From: Flavobacterium sp. KJJ
Lineage (GTDB): Bacteria > Bacteroidota > Bacteroidia > Flavobacteriales > Flavobacteriaceae
Assembly (NCBI RefSeq): GCF_000708595.2
Contig: NZ_JARP01000005.1
Location: 62,001 to 126,000 of the forward strand
Direction: 5' to 3'
DNA length: 64,000 bases
Shown here piece by piece: positions 42,144 through 50,993 of the stretch. The position numbers were made by a program, and so were the translations under genes. The notes below the pieces were generated by a model that was not told where the DNA came from, did not search any database, and worked only from the letters and a program-made list of their open reading frames with translations. Every line of letters starts with the position of its first letter. The first letter of the stretch is position 1.

Positions 42144-44348
42144 TTGAAAACTAAACTATTCATAGTCACGCCTCCTTTTACACAGCTCAATACGCCTTAT
42201 CCGGCGACAGCTTATATAAAGGGATTTTTAAATACTAAAAATATCGAATCATCTCAGGCTGATTTAGGTATTGATGTTATTTTGGAATTGTTTTCAAAAA
42301 AAGGATTAGTTGATTTGTTTCAAGTTTCAAGTGTCAGGTTTGAAGTTGCAAACGCTGAAGTTTCTCATAATTCTAAACGTATTTTTGCTTTACAAGACGA
42401 ATATATCAAAACTATTGATGCTGTAATTCAGTTTTTGCAGGGAAAAAATCCAACATTGGCATTGCAGATTTGTCAGGAAGATTTTCTGCCAGAAGCATCT
42501 CGTTTTGCTCAATTAGAAGAATTGGATTGGGCTTTTGGAACAATGGGAACGCAAGACAAAGCCAAGCATTTGGCCACTTTATATCTTGAAGATATTTCAG
42601 ATTTTATAGTAGAATGTGTCGATGATAATTTTGGCTTCAGCAGATATGCAGAGCGTCTTGGCCGAAGTGCAAATTCTTTTGATGAATTATATGATGCTTT
42701 ACAGCAAAAACCAACTTATATCGATTTGATTTTAATTTCGATTTTAAAAGAAAAAATTGAGGCTATAAAACCTACATTCTTTTTAATCTCTGTTCCCTTT
42801 CCAGGAAATTTGTACAGCGCTTTTAGATGTGCACAATGGTTAAAACAAAATCATCCTGAAATTAAAATTTCGATGGGTGGCGGTTTCCCGAATACCGAAT
42901 TGCGTTCTCTTTCTGATAAGCGTGTTTTTGAATTCTTTGATTTTATTACTTTAGATGACGGCGAAGTTCCAATAGAAGAATTAATTTTCAATTTAGAAAA
43001 TCCAAATTACAATTCTTATAAAAGAACTTTTTTATTACAAAACGGAGAAGTTGTCTATAAAAATAATTCCATAAAACACGATTACAAACAAGCTTATGTC
43101 GGAACACCAGATTATTCTGATTTGCCTTTGGATAAATATATTTCGGTTATCGAAATCGTAAATCCTATGCACAGAATGTGGAGCGATGGACGTTGGAACA
43201 AACTGACAATGGCGCACGGCTGTTATTGGGGAAAATGTACTTTCTGCGATATTTCATTAGACTACATAAAGGTTTACGAACCAGTTGCGGCGAACTTACT
43301 TTGCGACCGAATGGAAGAAATGATGCTGCAAACTGGGCAGAATGGTTTTCATTTTGTTGATGAAGCAGCACCGCCGGCACTGATGCGTGCTTTAGCTTTA
43401 GAAATTTTACGCCGAAAATTAGCGGTAACATGGTGGACTAACATTCGATTTGAAAAGAGTTTTTCTAAAGATTTATGCCTGCTTTTAAAAGCCTCTGGAT
43501 GCATTGCCGTTTCTGGCGGTTTAGAAGTAGCTTCTGACCGATTATTAAAATTAATAGACAAAGGTGTAACCGTTGAACAAGTAGCAAAAGTTACCCGAAA
43601 TTTTACCGAAGCCGGAATCATGGTGCACGCCTATTTAATGTACGGATATCCAACGCAGACCATTCAGGAAACGGTTGACAGTCTCGAAATGGTTCGTCAA
43701 TTGTTTGAGGCCGGAATTCTGCAATCTGGTTTTTGGCATCAATTTGCGATGACGGCTCACAGTCCGGTTGGTTTGTATCCAGAGAAATTTGGAGTAACAA
43801 AAACAACAGAAACAATAGGAACTTTCGCCAATAACGACATCGATTATACAGATTCGACCGGAATCAATCATGATAAATTTAGTTTTGGATTAAAGAAATC
43901 GCTCTTTAATTTCATGCACGGAATTTGTTTCGATTATGACCTTCAAGATTGGTTCGATTTTAAGATTCCAAAGACTAAAATTGACCCCGATTTTATTTTT
44001 AATGCACTCGAAGAAGAAAATGATTTTACTACCAAACCAAATGCAAAAGTAGTTTGGCTTGGAGGAAAACCTTCGGTAGAGCATTTTACAAAATCTAAAA
44101 AAGGCCAAACTTGGGAAATGATGACTTTTACTTTTCATGATAAAAAGCAAAGTTTCAACATCCAGACCAATAAAAATGAAGGCGAATGGCTGGTCGATAT
44201 TTTAAAGAAAATCACAATTTCAAATACAAAAAACTATACTTTTCAAGAAGTAAAAGCAGATTTCGAAACGGAATTAAATGATTTTGAATTGTTTTGGTAT
44301 TCAAAACCAATTAATACTTTGCGTGAGTTTGGGTTATTGGTATTGTAG
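42144..44348 (+). CDS. B12-binding-type radical SAM protein with CX4CX2C cluster motif
   Basis: The 734-residue product starts with TTG (MKTKLFIVTPPFTQLNTPYP); an ATG in another frame precedes it. Residues about 1-280 resemble a B12-binding domain (FFLISVPFPGNLYSAFRCAQ, MGGGFPNTE). Residues 358-370 read HGC360-YWGK-C365-TF-C368, an iron-sulfur motif with one residue more than the usual CX3CX2C. GGLEVASDRLLKLIDKGV and AYLMYGYPTQTIQETVDSL follow in the SAM barrel. The C-terminus (about 620-734) is an extra domain. The substrate is unknown. Cobalamin adenosyltransferase at 12 kb shows the cell uses B12. Confidence 0.85.
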   Translation: MKTKLFIVTPPFTQLNTPYPATAYIKGFLNTKNIESSQADLGIDVILELFSKKGLVDLFQVSSVRFEVANAEVSHNSKRIFALQDEYIKTIDAVIQFLQGKNPTLALQICQEDFLPEASRFAQLEELDWAFGTMGTQDKAKHLATLYLEDISDFIVECVDDNFGFSRYAERLGRSANSFDELYDALQQKPTYIDLILISILKEKIEAIKPTFFLISVPFPGNLYSAFRCAQWLKQNHPEIKISMGGGFPNTELRSLSDKRVFEFFDFITLDDGEVPIEELIFNLENPNYNSYKRTFLLQNGEVVYKNNSIKHDYKQAYVGTPDYSDLPLDKYISVIEIVNPMHRMWSDGRWNKLTMAHGCYWGKCTFCDISLDYIKVYEPVAANLLCDRMEEMMLQTGQNGFHFVDEAAPPALMRALALEILRRKLAVTWWTNIRFEKSFSKDLCLLLKASGCIAVSGGLEVASDRLLKLIDKGVTVEQVAKVTRNFTEAGIMVHAYLMYGYPTQTIQETVDSLEMVRQLFEAGILQSGFWHQFAMTAHSPVGLYPEKFGVTKTTETIGTFANNDIDYTDSTGINHDKFSFGLKKSLFNFMHGICFDYDLQDWFDFKIPKTKIDPDFIFNALEEENDFTTKPNAKVVWLGGKPSVEHFTKSKKGQTWEMMTFTFHDKKQSFNIQTNKNEGEWLVDILKKITISNTKNYTFQEVKADFETELNDFELFWYSKPINTLREFGLLVL

Positions 44349-44362
44349 GTTTTTAAGACTTT

Positions 44363-44899
44363 CTAATTTTTAGTTACCCAATAATGAAAATCTCTTTCTA
44401 AATCATAAGCCATTCTTTTTACACTTCTTCTAATAATAAAATAAGGAATTCCTAACATTACTGACATGTGAATTAAAATAAAAGGAAAGAAGAAAAAAGG
44501 TGCAGGACTAGGATTGTTGTCAACAAAAAAAAGAGAACCAAAAATAAAAAGTGAATAGAAAATGATCATTATTCCTAAAAATAGAATCATTCTTTTCTTA
44601 AAGCCATTAATTTCAGCATTTATATTTAACTGGCTATTATCTTCAGCAAAATGGCCGGTTACTTTTGCAAACGAATAATTAGTGTCAAACAATTTTTTCC
44701 TCTTTTTTAATTCAAAAAAATTGTTTTCAATATTGCCTTTGTATTCATTTGTACTAGATTGAAAAACTTCAAAAGGCACATACCCTAAATTAGATTCATC
44801 TACATGCATTCTGAATTTTTGAATGAAATCTGTTTTTGAAACAGGCAACTGTATAGTAAGATCTTTGATTAGATGTATTTTTCTTAAAAAATTATTCAT
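44363..44899 (-). CDS. Membrane protein of unknown function
   Basis: The 178-residue product has two hydrophobic helices (about 108-128, MILFLGIMIIFYSLFIFGSL, and about 133-157, PAPFFFFPFILIHMSVMLGI). The N-terminal 100 residues are soluble, with LRKIHLIKDLTIQLPVSKTD and FRMHVDESNLGYVPFEVFQS. No motif is recognised. It has a full promoter 23 bases upstream (44922-44950) and is probably a single gene. Its 3' end faces the radical SAM gene 14 bases away. Confidence 0.75.
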   Translation of the reverse strand: MNNFLRKIHLIKDLTIQLPVSKTDFIQKFRMHVDESNLGYVPFEVFQSSTNEYKGNIENNFFELKKRKKLFDTNYSFAKVTGHFAEDNSQLNINAEINGFKKRMILFLGIMIIFYSLFIFGSLFFVDNNPSPAPFFFFPFILIHMSVMLGIPYFIIRRSVKRMAYDLERDFHYWVTKN

Positions 44900-44921
44900 G
44901 TCTTTTTATTGATTTGAAGAC

Positions 44922-44950
44922 CAAATATAATATTATTAGTGAAATAACAA
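44922..44950 (-). promoter_or_regulatory. Promoter of the membrane-protein gene at 44.4 kb
   Basis: On the minus strand: TTG (44950-44948), 18 bases, TATATTTG (44929-44922). Full consensus. Confidence 0.75.
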
Positions 44951-44984
44951 ATAAGCCATAATAATTAATTAAAAAATAGAAAAA

Positions 44985-45749
44985 TCAATATTCCACAAAT
45001 GTCCCATCAGCTGGAATCGCAGTTTTTGATAAAAGATTATTTTCTGCTAATGCATTTTTTAATTGCTCTCTTGTTGTGGGGCAATGGTTTAAAGCTTCTA
45101 AATGATTTGCGAAGACTTTTCCCGGCGCAAGTGCAGTAAATTTTAAAATATCATTCATTCGCATTAATAAAGGCTGGCCAATATCTAATCTCGCAGTTCC
45201 GCAGGCGACAGTTGCAATATCGGGTTCAAATTCAACCAAAACTTTTTGTACATGTTCCGTGAAAACGGTATCTGAACTTATATAAATAGATTTTTCGTTG
45301 GCTAGCTCAATAAAAAATCCCATAACATTTCCCATTAATTTTGCTATAAAACCGTAACCATGAATGGCAGGAATTCCTGTTATTTTCCCGTCTAGAAAAG
45401 ACTCAGGTTCCCAATAATTTAGAGTTTGAGTAATATTTAATCCTCTTTTTGTTAATTCTTTTTCAATTTGTACACTGCAGATTACCGGAATGCTTTTTCG
45501 TCTTAAAAAAACTTCACCGGCTTTGTCAATATGATCCGGGTGCAGATGAGTTATAATGCAATGCGTCACTCTGCTCAATATTTCTCTGCTGTTTTTTGGC
45601 AAAGAAACCAATGGATTTCTGTGAGGATTATATCTAAAAATGGTAAAGGGCGGAATCGTTTTTCTTTTTCCTAACATCGGATCAACTAAAATCACATGTT
45701 GCTCCGTTTCAATAACTAAAGTCGCGTTACGTAAATGATGTAATTTCAT
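44985..45749 (-). CDS. MBL-fold metal-dependent hydrolase
   Basis: The 254-residue product has CIITHLHPDHIDKAG (HxHxDH, about 88-102), IPAIHGYGF (His ligand), SIYISSDTVFTEHV (Asp ligand) and FANHLEALNHCP (last His), which is the UlaG-like branch of the metallo-beta-lactamase fold. Substrate unknown; often lactones, phosphodiesters or N-acyl compounds. It may be cotranscribed with the response-regulator gene 111 bases upstream. No resistance role is suggested. Confidence 0.86.
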   Translation of the reverse strand: MKLHHLRNATLVIETEQHVILVDPMLGKRKTIPPFTIFRYNPHRNPLVSLPKNSREILSRVTHCIITHLHPDHIDKAGEVFLRRKSIPVICSVQIEKELTKRGLNITQTLNYWEPESFLDGKITGIPAIHGYGFIAKLMGNVMGFFIELANEKSIYISSDTVFTEHVQKVLVEFEPDIATVACGTARLDIGQPLLMRMNDILKFTALAPGKVFANHLEALNHCPTTREQLKNALAENNLLSKTAIPADGTFVEY

Positions 45750-45860
45750 ATCGGGGAAAATTAGAACTTAAAAATACGAAGATTTTTCAAATTTAATTTA
45801 CAGTTTTTTCTTTATTTTTAACAGAATCGACGTTGATTGTGATATGAAACTTTAAGCTGT

Positions 45861-46547
45861 TTATTCAATCGAGAACCGAAACCCGATTCCGTGCAGATTT
45901 TCTATAGAAATTCCTTTTTCATTGGCTAAAATTTTACGCAAACGCGAAATAAAAACGTCTAAGCTTCTTCCCATAAAATAATCGTCGGTACCCCAAAGCG
46001 AAGTTAAAATTTGTTCTCTTTTTAAAACAGAATTTTTATTATCAAGAAACAATTTCAGCAATTCGGCCTCACGCTGCGTAAGGCTTATTTTTTCGTTTTC
46101 ATTAAAAAGAATAAAATTGTTGGTATCAAATTGATACTTTCCAATTTCGTAAACTGATTTCTCGATCGGAATATTTTTCTGCGAACGTTTTAAGAAAATT
46201 TCAATTTTCAGCAGCAATTCTTCAATACTGAAAGGCTTTACCAAATAATCATCGGCACCCAATCGCAAACCTTTAATTCTATCTTCTTTTAAAGTTTTGG
46301 CAGAAAGAAAAATTATAGGGATATCAGTATTCACTTTTCTGATTTCAGTAGCCAATTCAAATCCATCCATTTTTGGCATCATGATATCGAAAATACAAAT
46401 GTCAAAATTGTCTTTTTTAAAAGTTTCTAAACCCAGTTTTCCATCACAGCAATGCACAACTTCATAATGGTTTTGCTCCAAATTATCTTTGGTTAAAAAT
46501 GCTAAAGTTTCATCGTCTTCGGTATAAAGTATTTTGAAGTGTTTCAT
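45861..46547 (-). CDS. OmpR-family response regulator
   Basis: The 228-residue product has a receiver domain (1-120, LYTEDDETLAF, phospho-acceptor D54 in CIFDIMMPKMDG, and FLSAKTLKEDRIKGL, K104 region KPFSIEELL) and a winged-helix DNA-binding domain (130-228: LTQREAELLKLFLDNKNSVL and RSLDVFISRLRKILANEKGI). Its start overlaps the stop of the sensor kinase gene by four bases, which couples their translation. Targets unknown; the nearest divergent gene is the DUF1573 protein. Confidence 0.93.
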   Translation of the reverse strand: MKHFKILYTEDDETLAFLTKDNLEQNHYEVVHCCDGKLGLETFKKDNFDICIFDIMMPKMDGFELATEIRKVNTDIPIIFLSAKTLKEDRIKGLRLGADDYLVKPFSIEELLLKIEIFLKRSQKNIPIEKSVYEIGKYQFDTNNFILFNENEKISLTQREAELLKLFLDNKNSVLKREQILTSLWGTDDYFMGRSLDVFISRLRKILANEKGISIENLHGIGFRFSIE

Positions 46548-47806
46548 TTTTTATAAGGAATTGACAAAGTTATAGTGATGCCGTTTTCTGGGTTATTTTC
46601 GGCTTTTATTTTCCAATTCTGAAGGTTGCAAATTTCTTTTACATAATATAAGCCGAGTCCAAAACCGTTTACTTCGTTGCTTTTTTCGTTTTGCGCACGG
46701 TAAAATTTATCAAATATAAAAGAAATATTTTTAGGAGAAATACCAATTCCGTTATCCACAAAAGCTAATTTTAAAATTTGATTTTCTACTGTTATGCGAA
46801 TTAGAATTTCAGGTTTTTCATTACAATATTTTACAGCGTTATCTAATAAATTATAGACTAGATTATTAAAGTGAAAAACATCTGTTTCGATTTGATAATC
46901 AGCTGATAAAGTTTCAATATTAATAATGGCTTCAGGATATTTCAATTGAATATTTTCAATCGTTTCTCCAATAATAGGGACGATTAAAACTGTTTCTTTT
47001 TTTAGTTCTAAAGGAGCATAATCTGATTTGGCAATATTTAGAATCTTCTCAATATGATTGTTCAATTTGTGACTTTGATTGATAATAATATTGGTATATG
47101 TATGTAGTTTTTTGTCTTCCTTAATCGGGTTTTGTTCGCTTAAATATTTTGATGCAATCAAAATAGAAGACAGAGGTGTTTTAAATTCATGGGTCATATT
47201 ATTAATAAAATCGCGCTGTAATTCAGAATATTTCTTTTGCTGTAAAAGTGTGAAAATGGAATAAACGTAAATCAGTAAAATCAAAATTAAAGCGATCGAA
47301 AGTACGAACCAAAAGCGCATCGAACTGAATAAATATGTAGTTTCGTTAGGAAAACGAACGGCAAAGTAATAAACCAGGTTTTTATGTTTTGGAAAATAAA
47401 CTGTCTTTTTTGCTTTTCCTTTTTCAGATAAAGAAATGTAATTTCCATAAACCATTTCGTCGCTTTGGCAATTGTACATGGCGTACTCAAAATCGGTCGT
47501 AATATTCATTTTTTTGAATTCTGTTTTCAAATAGAATTCTAAAATATCCGGTTCAAAATCATTGTCAATGTTTACGATATAATAATCGTTGGCAATTTTC
47601 TGAATAGGATTTTGAGCCGGCAATTCGTGATTGGTTCCCTCGTATAATTTTTTAGCAACTTCAAGCAGTGCAATATGCGCCTTTTGGCTCAATTTTTTTT
47701 GCTCCAAAGTAAACGCCTCTTTTGTCCACAGCAATTGCGCCACCAATATGCTGATAATGGCGATTAATCCTAAAAGGATAATGCTGTTGAGTTTGTTTAT
47801 TTTCAA
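46544..47806 (-). CDS. Sensor histidine kinase
   Basis: The 420-residue product begins with a membrane segment (about 8-26), has a periplasmic domain (about 30-160) and a second membrane segment (about 164-188, FWFVLSIALILILLIYVYSI). The H-box NNMTHEFKTPLSSIL (H206) follows, then YNLLDNAVKYCNE (N-box), FVDNGIGISPKNISFIFDKF (G-box) and EVNGFGLGLYYV. It autophosphorylates on H206 and passes phosphate to D54 of the overlapping response regulator. The pair belongs to the Bacteroidota RprX/RprY-like type. Signal unknown. Confidence 0.93.
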   Translation of the reverse strand: MKINKLNSIILLGLIAIISILVAQLLWTKEAFTLEQKKLSQKAHIALLEVAKKLYEGTNHELPAQNPIQKIANDYYIVNIDNDFEPDILEFYLKTEFKKMNITTDFEYAMYNCQSDEMVYGNYISLSEKGKAKKTVYFPKHKNLVYYFAVRFPNETTYLFSSMRFWFVLSIALILILLIYVYSIFTLLQQKKYSELQRDFINNMTHEFKTPLSSILIASKYLSEQNPIKEDKKLHTYTNIIINQSHKLNNHIEKILNIAKSDYAPLELKKETVLIVPIIGETIENIQLKYPEAIINIETLSADYQIETDVFHFNNLVYNLLDNAVKYCNEKPEILIRITVENQILKLAFVDNGIGISPKNISFIFDKFYRAQNEKSNEVNGFGLGLYYVKEICNLQNWKIKAENNPENGITITLSIPYKK

Positions 47807-47838
47807 GAAAAATGTCTTTTTTAAAATGTAATATTAAT

Positions 47839-47869
47839 CAAATTTAGACTTAAAAACAGCTATTAACAA
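47839..47869 (-). promoter_or_regulatory. Promoter of the two-component system
   Basis: On the minus strand: TTG (47869-47867), 20 bases, TAAATTTG (47846-47839). Full consensus with normal spacing. Confidence 0.72.
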
Positions 47870-47921
47870 GTCGTTAACAAAGATTTGATAGCGGTTAACA
47901 GCGATTCGATTTTATCTAAGG

Positions 47922-47929
47922 TACTTTTG
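47922..47929 (+). promoter_or_regulatory. -7 promoter element of the DUF1573 gene
   Basis: TACTTTTG matches TAnnTTTG, 41 bases before the ATG. It is divergent to the kinase promoter, so the same regulator could act on both. Confidence 0.5.
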
Positions 47930-47970
47930 AAATACAAATTTCGAACTATAAACCATTAATACATATAACT

Positions 47971-48378
47971 ATGAAAATTATTAAAATCTCGATGTTAGCT
48001 TTAGCTCTTGGCTTAATGTCTTTTTCAGCAATTGTTCCTGTAAAAACACTAGTTTCTAAAATTGAAGCAACAGCTTCAACAATTGTTTGGAAAGTAGAAA
48101 CTGTTGATGTTGGAGAAATTCCACAAGGAACTCCAAAAGCAATTGTTTATGAATTTAAAAATAATGGTAAAACAGCTGTTGTCATTACAAACGTTCAAGG
48201 ATCTTGTGGTTGTACTGCAACAGATTATACTAAGGAGCCAATTTTGCCTGGCAAAACTGCTAAAGTAACAGCAACATATAATGCGGCAAATAAAGGAGCT
48301 TTTACAAAAACAGTAACAGTTACAACAAGCGCTGAAACTGCTCCAAAAATCCTTACTTTAAAAGGAACTGTAATCTAA
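47971..48378 (+). CDS. DUF1573 secreted protein
   Basis: The 135-residue product has a signal peptide (MLALALGLMSFSAIV), then an Ig-like DUF1573 domain (about 40-135): VDVGEIPQGTPKAIVYEFKN, VVITNVQGSCGCTATDYTKE and PGKTAKVTATYNAANKGAFTKTVTV. The GSCGCT cysteines are the family hallmark and could form a disulfide or bind metal. The function of DUF1573 is unknown, though it is widespread in Bacteroidota envelopes. A terminator follows (48403-48440). Confidence 0.88.
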   Translation: MKIIKISMLALALGLMSFSAIVPVKTLVSKIEATASTIVWKVETVDVGEIPQGTPKAIVYEFKNNGKTAVVITNVQGSCGCTATDYTKEPILPGKTAKVTATYNAANKGAFTKTVTVTTSAETAPKILTLKGTVI

Positions 48379-48402
48379 AAATAAAAGGTTGGTTATAAAG
48401 CG

Positions 48403-48440
48403 AAAAACTCCAAATATGTAATGTATTTGGAGTTTTTTTT
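48403..48440 (+). terminator. Terminator of the DUF1573 gene
   Basis: AAAAACTCCAAATA and TATTTGGAGTTTTTTTT form a clean hairpin with a T-run. Confidence 0.85.
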
Positions 48441-48555
48441 ATACTTAAACTGAAAGTAAATTCAGTTTAAAAATGGTATTGTAAAGGCAGTATTAATTTT
48501 CATGTAAAAGATTTGTTTTCAGTAAAACTTTTCTATTTTTATTAAAAATATTATT

Positions 48556-50133
48556 ATGAAAATTTTCTATTCGCTCGTAGCTTTTATTGTTCTTTTTTTG
48601 GCTTTTTCATGTAATTCTAAATCAGAAAAAAAAGAAGATGCAAAGCAAACTGCAGAGAAAATAGTGCCGGAAATTAAAATCTTTATTGATAGTACTCAGG
48701 TTTCTAATTTTTATGCTACTTATCCAAAACTGAATAAATTTCAAAACGAGGTTTTAGCTTTATACAAGAAAAATAATTCGACTCAATTATGGCTGGACAA
48801 TAAAGGCGTAGTCGAATTTGCCAATACATTATTTAATAAATATAAAAATTTAGAAGAAGAAGGTCTGAAAGCTAATTTTCCTTACAATGAAAAAATTAGT
48901 CCTGTCTTTGAGCAAATTGCCGAAAACAAATTATCTCAAAAGGATACTGATTTGATGATTACCAATTTATACTTTTACTATGTTCAGAAAGTTTCTGGAG
49001 TGGATGAAAAAACAACTAAATCATTAGAATGGCTTTTACCTCGAAAAAAAGTAAATTATCAGGTTTTTTCAGATTCGATTCATAAAAAATCGACGATCAG
49101 TGATGATAAAAAAAGCAAAATGTTCAGCCAGTATTACAAACTTCGCGATGCACTTCATGAATACAGACAAATCGAGAAAAAAGGAGGCTGGAAAAATATT
49201 GAAACAGCAGAAGATTTTAAAAGCTTTAAAAAAGGAGATTCTGCTGCTGCAATTGCACAAATCAGAGAAAGACTTTTTTTAACAGGCGAAATTAAGGAAA
49301 ACAATAAAAGTTCTATTTATGATGATGCTTTGATTGATGCTGTTAAGGATTTTAAATTGCACAACGGGAATCTTGTAAACGAAAAAATCCTGCCAGAACA
49401 TATTGCTGAAATGAATATTCCGGTTTCAGACAGAATTAAAACTATTATTGCAAACATGGAACGATGCCGATGGATTGATCCTGAACTTGAAAAAGGAAAA
49501 GAATTTATTGAAGTAAATATTCCGGAATTTAAATTATACTTGATTCGAAATCGAGAAATCGCCTTTGTTTCGCCAGTTGTTGTTGGAAAAGCAATGACTA
49601 AAACGGTTATTTTCAGTGGTATGATGAATAATATTGTCTTTAGTCCATATTGGAATGTTCCTACAAGCATTATCAATAAAGAGATAAAACCCGGAATGGC
49701 AAAAAATAAAAACTATCTGGCTCAAAAAAATCTTGAATGGAATAATGGCGCCGTGCGACAATTACCGGGAAAAAACAACTCGCTTGGTTTGGTGAAGTTT
49801 TTATTTCCGAATTCGAATAACATTTATCTGCACGATACGCCAGCGAAAAGTTTATTTGGAAGAGAAAGCAGAGCTTTTAGCCACGGTTGTGTACGTGTCG
49901 AAAAACCAAGAGAATTGGCTATCGAATTATTAAAACAAGATTCTAATTGGACACCAGCGCGAATTGATAAAGCGATGCACGCCGGCAAAGAAAGCTGGTA
50001 CACACTAAAAAAGAAAGTTCCAGTGTATATTGGATATTTTACGGCTTGGGTAGACAGAAAAGGACAAATAAATTTCTACAATGACATTTATAAAAGAGAT
50101 GAAAGCCTGATAAAATTATTGACGGAAGAGTAA
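48556..50133 (+). CDS. L,D-transpeptidase (YcbB/LdtD type), lipoprotein
   Basis: The 525-residue product has a lipoprotein signal (FLAFSCNS, C19). Residues about 50-250 form a helical segment containing a peptidoglycan-binding-like part (FLTGEIKENNKSSIYDDALI). The YkuD catalytic domain (about 317-480) has HDTP (H426) and SHGCVRVEKP (H443, C445), as in LdtD. It cross-links peptidoglycan 3-3 or attaches proteins to it, in the periplasm, and is not blocked by classic penicillins in known cases. A C40 peptidase gene faces it from the other side. Confidence 0.92.
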   Translation: MKIFYSLVAFIVLFLAFSCNSKSEKKEDAKQTAEKIVPEIKIFIDSTQVSNFYATYPKLNKFQNEVLALYKKNNSTQLWLDNKGVVEFANTLFNKYKNLEEEGLKANFPYNEKISPVFEQIAENKLSQKDTDLMITNLYFYYVQKVSGVDEKTTKSLEWLLPRKKVNYQVFSDSIHKKSTISDDKKSKMFSQYYKLRDALHEYRQIEKKGGWKNIETAEDFKSFKKGDSAAAIAQIRERLFLTGEIKENNKSSIYDDALIDAVKDFKLHNGNLVNEKILPEHIAEMNIPVSDRIKTIIANMERCRWIDPELEKGKEFIEVNIPEFKLYLIRNREIAFVSPVVVGKAMTKTVIFSGMMNNIVFSPYWNVPTSIINKEIKPGMAKNKNYLAQKNLEWNNGAVRQLPGKNNSLGLVKFLFPNSNNIYLHDTPAKSLFGRESRAFSHGCVRVEKPRELAIELLKQDSNWTPARIDKAMHAGKESWYTLKKKVPVYIGYFTAWVDRKGQINFYNDIYKRDESLIKLLTEE

Positions 50134-50147
50134 AAAAACTTACAGTA

Positions 50148-50262
50148 ATTTTCACGCAGATTTGACAGATTAAAGCAGATTTAATTAGATTTTATCAAGT
50201 TTATCACAATAAATAAATCTGCGTACTTTCTGCTTAAATCTTTTTAAATCTGCGTAAAAAAA
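50148..50262. repeat. GCAGATTT/AAATCTGC phrase repeats between convergent genes
   Basis: ACGCAGATTT (50154-50163) pairs with AAATCTGCGT (50246-50255), with further AAATCTGCGT, AGATTTTATC and TCTGCTTAAATC units in between. It may terminate both genes. A related phrase (AAATCTGTGAAATTAG) lies at 443-463. Confidence 0.6.
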
Positions 50263-50772
50263 CTATTTACTCAAAACATCAATACATTTATAAAAACGAT
50301 TAGTATAATGTTCTGTATCAAGTGAGGTAATCGTTACGCTATTTGCTTTTCCAGAAGAAGCATGAATAAATTTAGACTGCATGCCGTTGGCCTCGCAAAT
50401 AATGCCGAGATGGCCAATAATTGTTTTGTCTTTGTATCCGTAAAAAACTAAAATATCTCCAACTTTAAAATCTTCTGGATTTAATTTTTTGCCAATATTT
50501 TTATATTCGCCTGAACTTCTAGGCAAGTTTACATCAAAATGATGAAAAACATAGCTGACAAATCCAGAACAGTCAAATCCTTTTTCAGGATCGCTTCCAG
50601 CATATACATAAGGTGTTCCTAAAAAGTTTTTAGCATATGCAGCAATTGAATCTCTTTCAATTTGCCCTTTCGTTGTGTTAATGGTGTAGACCTCTGTTTT
50701 GGTTTCTTTTTTGCAAGTGAAAGAAGAACATAAGATAGCTGAGAAAAATAATATGTAAAGGGTTGATTTCAT
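50263..50772 (-). CDS. NlpC/P60 (C40) cell-wall peptidase, lipoprotein
   Basis: The 169-residue product has a lipoprotein signal with C20 in SSFTCKKE. The C40 domain has GFDCSGFVSYVF (catalytic C68), IIGHLGIICEA (H121) and KFIHASSGK (H137). It splits gamma-D-glutamyl-diaminopimelate bonds in peptidoglycan. Its position opposite the L,D-transpeptidase gene, in convergent orientation, links both to the cell wall but not to one operon. Confidence 0.9.
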   Translation of the reverse strand: MKSTLYILFFSAILCSSFTCKKETKTEVYTINTTKGQIERDSIAAYAKNFLGTPYVYAGSDPEKGFDCSGFVSYVFHHFDVNLPRSSGEYKNIGKKLNPEDFKVGDILVFYGYKDKTIIGHLGIICEANGMQSKFIHASSGKANSVTITSLDTEHYTNRFYKCIDVLSK

Positions 50773-50935
50773 TTTTTGTAAGTAATAAAGGGGTTTAATT
50801 TTATAAAGATAGGCCGTTGTTTTTGAATATCAAAGGAATGGTTTCTTGTGTTTTGTAAGAATTAGGAATAAAAACCTAAAAATTGATGTATTTATGTGGT
50901 GTTTTTTTATTACTTTTTGATGTTTTAGTATCTTT

Positions 50936-50962
50936 TTGAATAGTTTATTTCGGATATATTTG
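50936..50962 (+). promoter_or_regulatory. Promoter of the esterase pair
   Basis: TTG (50936-50938), 16 bases, TATATTTG (50955-50962). Spacing is one short of usual. It is 32 bases before the CE2 gene and may serve the pair at 50994-53460. Confidence 0.55.
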
Positions 50963-50993
50963 TGAATCACATTTATATTTTAACAAATAAATT

